The notes under the pieces are model-generated. The model saw only the letters and a program-made list of their open reading frames with translations. It was not told where the DNA came from and did not search any database. A stretch of DNA of 64,000 bases from contig CM035232.1 in assembly GCA_020226215.1 (NCBI GenBank), positions 15,846,316 through 15,910,315 of the forward strand. The letters are read 5' to 3'. Source of the DNA: Sindora glabra. Its lineage: Eukaryota; Streptophyta; Magnoliopsida; Fabales; Fabaceae. The translations under genes were made by a program, and so were the position numbers. Shown here piece by piece: positions 60,788 to 64,000 of the stretch. Each line of letters opens with the position of its first letter. Positions within the stretch are counted from its first letter, which is position 1.

Positions 60788-63700
60788 AAATATTTATTTA
60801 TTACTAGAATTCACAATCACTTATTTATTTCATTCTCATAAAAATCTTCCCTAATTACATTTATATTTTGCTTTTCTTTTTCTTTTCACCTTCAATCACT
60901 TCAAAATTGTCATTTTATTTGAGACAAAAGTTTTCATTTTCATCTTCAATATTTGTAAATTTATAACTACTTAATTATTTTATTCTCATAAAAATTATTT
61001 TATTATCATAAAAAGTTTTTCAAATTATATTTAAATTTTATTTCTTTTCTCTTTCCACCTTCAGTCATTTTAAAATCATTATCTTCTATGAAATGAGAGT
61101 TTTGATCTTTACCTTCAATATCGTAAATATTCTCTCTTATTATTTTTGACATTTTGTAATGACTCAATTTAAAGTTTCTGTCATATAAATTCTTTTCTAT
61201 AATTTCTTTTACTTCTTTTTAATACTATTGTTACTGTAGTTTAATTGTCCTTTTTATGAGCATTTTATTTCATTAAATTTCTACTTTTCAAGAAAAAATT
61301 GTAATTTAATATGTTTTCATTACCTTAATGGATTTTTTATGTGTAAAATTGCAAAACCATACATTTTTATATAGTTTATTTTATTAGATAAATTTCTTGA
61401 TTCTCTTATTATTTAATGGGAAAAGCATAATTTTGGAAAAAATTATGGAAGGAAGAGAACTATTATGTGAATATATAGATAATTAGTTATAAAATTTATA
61501 AATTTGCAATTAATAATATATATGAATAGGTAAAATTTTTATTACCTTATATTTGTATAAAAACATTAAGATTCACAAATGCATTATTTTCTATTTTAAA
61601 ATTTAAAAATTTAAAAATTATTTTATCTCTATATTTATCTAATTTTATTTAAAAATTTTATTTTTTATCTTCATTTGATTTGATTAGAAATTTTTTTATC
61701 CATCTCCTCATTTTATTTTGTATTCAATTTAAAATTTGTAAACTTTCATATATAATATACTTTCTATTTATTTTCATTTGATAAAATCATCATTTGTTTC
61801 TATAAATAAATAAGCAATTCAACTTATAGCCACCTGTTAAATAATATTTATCATTAAATATCTCAGTAATCTATCATTATTTGATAAATTTTCATTATGG
61901 TAATTATATATTTATTTTTATTTTATAATCCAATGAATTAATTATTTTTTAATTATGTTCCTGAATCATTCAATTGTTTTTCTCACCTTTTTTTTCTCTT
62001 ATGTATTATTAACATATTTTTCTTAAACCTTGATTAATGGATAGATTAATCATTCTTCTAAAAATTTGATATATACTGCACAATTTTTATTTATTTATTA
62101 TTTTATATTTTTTATTATATTCCAACAAAGGAACTTTATTATAATGTAAGATACTGAATATGAGATAGTCATTTGTGTTTTTCAATTAAAATTTATTCCT
62201 CTTTCCTATATGAATTAAAAAAGTATAAAATATTTGATATTAGAACATTCAATTTTAATTAATATGTATGTTATAATTTGTAAATTTTATTGAGTTGTTT
62301 ATAATATAAAATTATTATTTTAAAAGTTTATTTTATATTGTAATGTGGTAGATAAAAATATATTGTATTATTATTACAAAAAATTTATTCATATCATAAA
62401 TAATATTCTTAAATATTAATATTAATGATAATAATTATTTTGAAAAATGATATCTAATTAGTAATTTATTTGAATTCATAATCAATTTTTTGTAAAATAA
62501 ATTCAAAATTAATTACATGCTTGAACATTGAATAAAATAAGTGAAAAGATGGTTTTTTTTTCTCCTTTAAATTTTCTTTAATTTTTATTTTATTAGATAC
62601 TTTCTCTTTTAAATGTCTTAGAATTAGAAAGATGACTTTTTTTTCACTTAATATTGTTTACTATATATTAATCAATTTTTTTATCTAATCCTCTTTATAA
62701 ATAATTAATATATAGTTATAATATTATTTAATAAAATAAATATTTAACCATAATATAAAATTACTATTTTTAAAATTTTATTTTATATTATAATATGTTA
62801 AATAAATAATATTTTGATATTAAAAATATCTACTCTAATCATGAATCGTATTATTAAATATTAATATTAATGATAATAATTATATTAAAAATGGTATGTA
62901 ACTAAAGTAATATTTGAATTCAAAATCAATTACCTATTTAAATGTTGAGCAAAATCAATAAAGAAATTATATTTTTTTCTTAGAGCGGTTAGCTATATAT
63001 TAATTAAATTTTCATATAATTTTATTTATAAATGATTAATATATAATTATAATATTATATTATTGAAATAAATATTTATCCATACAACATATGAGGTGAC
63101 ATTTAGTATTATTTTTAAAATTTGGATGTTCTCTATTTTTTGAAAAATTGATAAAATAAATTTTGAAGATAGATGGATATAAAATTTTTATACTTGAAAT
63201 TATGAATCTTAATAAAAGAAATAATGATTCTTAGAATAAGAATAATATTTTTATTTTTTAAAATTGGTAGAAGAAAATAAGAGAATTTTATTTTTATTTT
63301 CATATATTTTTAAAATTTTAAATTATTTAAATTTAAATTAGTAACAACTAAATTATACATAATAAATTTTCAAATATATACATAAGATCAAGTGTGAATT
63401 GTGTAAAATTAATATATAATAATATTATAATTATAATTTTTATTAAAAATATCAAAATTATTATTAATGGATGATAAAATTTAATCTTATAATTTTATAT
63501 AATATAAAATTTTGATTTTCAAATTTCAAAGTTGAGACAAAATTTGACCATTGCTCTAACATTGACATAAAGGGTAGTTGGTTTATGAAATATTTTTCAT
63601 ATTTTTGGCAATATTTTATGAGAATATTATATTTCCTTATTTGGTTCAAATATTTAAAAAATTTATCTGAAAATATAACATTTTCTGAAATATTTTAGAG

Positions 63701-64000
63701 CCCAACTTTCCCTCAAATATTTCCACGGGGGAGGTGGATATTCCAAATTTCCATCTCATAGAAATATTGATACTAAAATAAAAAGATAATTTTACTTCTA
63801 TTCTTTTATACTCTTGTTTATTTTAAAAAAATTATTTTTTAATTTTAAGTTATATTTCTCATTTTTAATTTTTTATGATAACAAGTTTAATTACACTAGA
63901 TAAATAAATAAATAATAATTTTTTATATTCCAATTCTAATTTAGTTTTAAAATTTTTTCATTTTCATTTTTATTTTTCATTTTTTATTTTTATGATAACA
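60788..64000. other. AT-rich DNA to the window end, no gene seen
   Basis: Second copy of 6580-9799, including the diverged 460-bp tandem pair (near 62.3-63.1 kb). No gene on either strand. Confidence 0.6.

Larger units (their letters stand above)
54484..64000. repeat. Large duplicated segment, copy B
   Basis: Collinear with 281-9,799 for its whole length. The alignment starts exactly at the gap and runs to the window end, so neither true boundary is visible. Differences are single-base changes and short indels, for example a CCAATC insertion near 59,761 and a single rather than double primer-site word near 60,415. Confidence 0.95.

Overview
The window is nuclear DNA from a flowering plant, most likely a eudicot. 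It is very AT-rich, its one intact gene has many short exons with GT-AG introns, and the rest is dominated by decayed plant transposon families (copia, LTR remnants, L1-type LINEs, PIF/Harbinger, Helitron, MITEs). There are no operons, ribosome binding sites, rRNA, tRNA or CRISPR arrays that I can see. The species cannot be named from the sequence alone.

Layout. 1-9799 holds a decayed copia retrotransposon (663-6574, minus strand, LTRs and a 5-bp target duplication still visible) and its AT-rich flank. 9.8-11.95 kb is AT-rich and ends in a foldback sequence and a Helitron 3' end. 11.95-14.83 kb looks like the 5' end of a gene (leader, long leader intron, one 43-nt coding exon) whose remainder is not recognisable. 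15-23.7 kb is intergenic, with a LINE RNase H remnant, three MITE-like elements and microsatellites. 23.7-27.0 kb is a candidate non-autonomous LTR element that abuts a LINE endonuclease remnant (27.06-29.19 kb). 29.2-34.0 kb looks like two LTR-type sequences of one family, one inserted in the other in opposite orientation. 35.6-42.3 kb is a dead PIF/Harbinger element carrying both its transposase and its Myb-like partner protein. 42.9-43.1 kb is a promoter-like island.

The only confidently intact protein-coding gene is at 44,680-48,771 (+ strand, 10 coding exons, 339 residues). It encodes a nucleotide-sugar transporter closely resembling the plant UDP-N-acetylglucosamine transporter UGNT1. 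Downstream (49-54.4 kb) are three higher-GC patches that look like promoter or leader sequences of genes or non-coding transcripts. The last of them runs straight into a 100-base N gap (54,384-54,483).

After the gap, 54,484-64,000 repeats 281-9,799 almost base for base, including the same dead copia element with the same disabling changes. This is either a recent segmental duplication or, more likely given the standard-size gap at its edge, a second haplotype copy placed in tandem by the assembler. I found no convincing undescribed biological system. The most informative observations are this duplication, the nested LTRs, the foldback near 11.8 kb and the truncated 5' gene ends.
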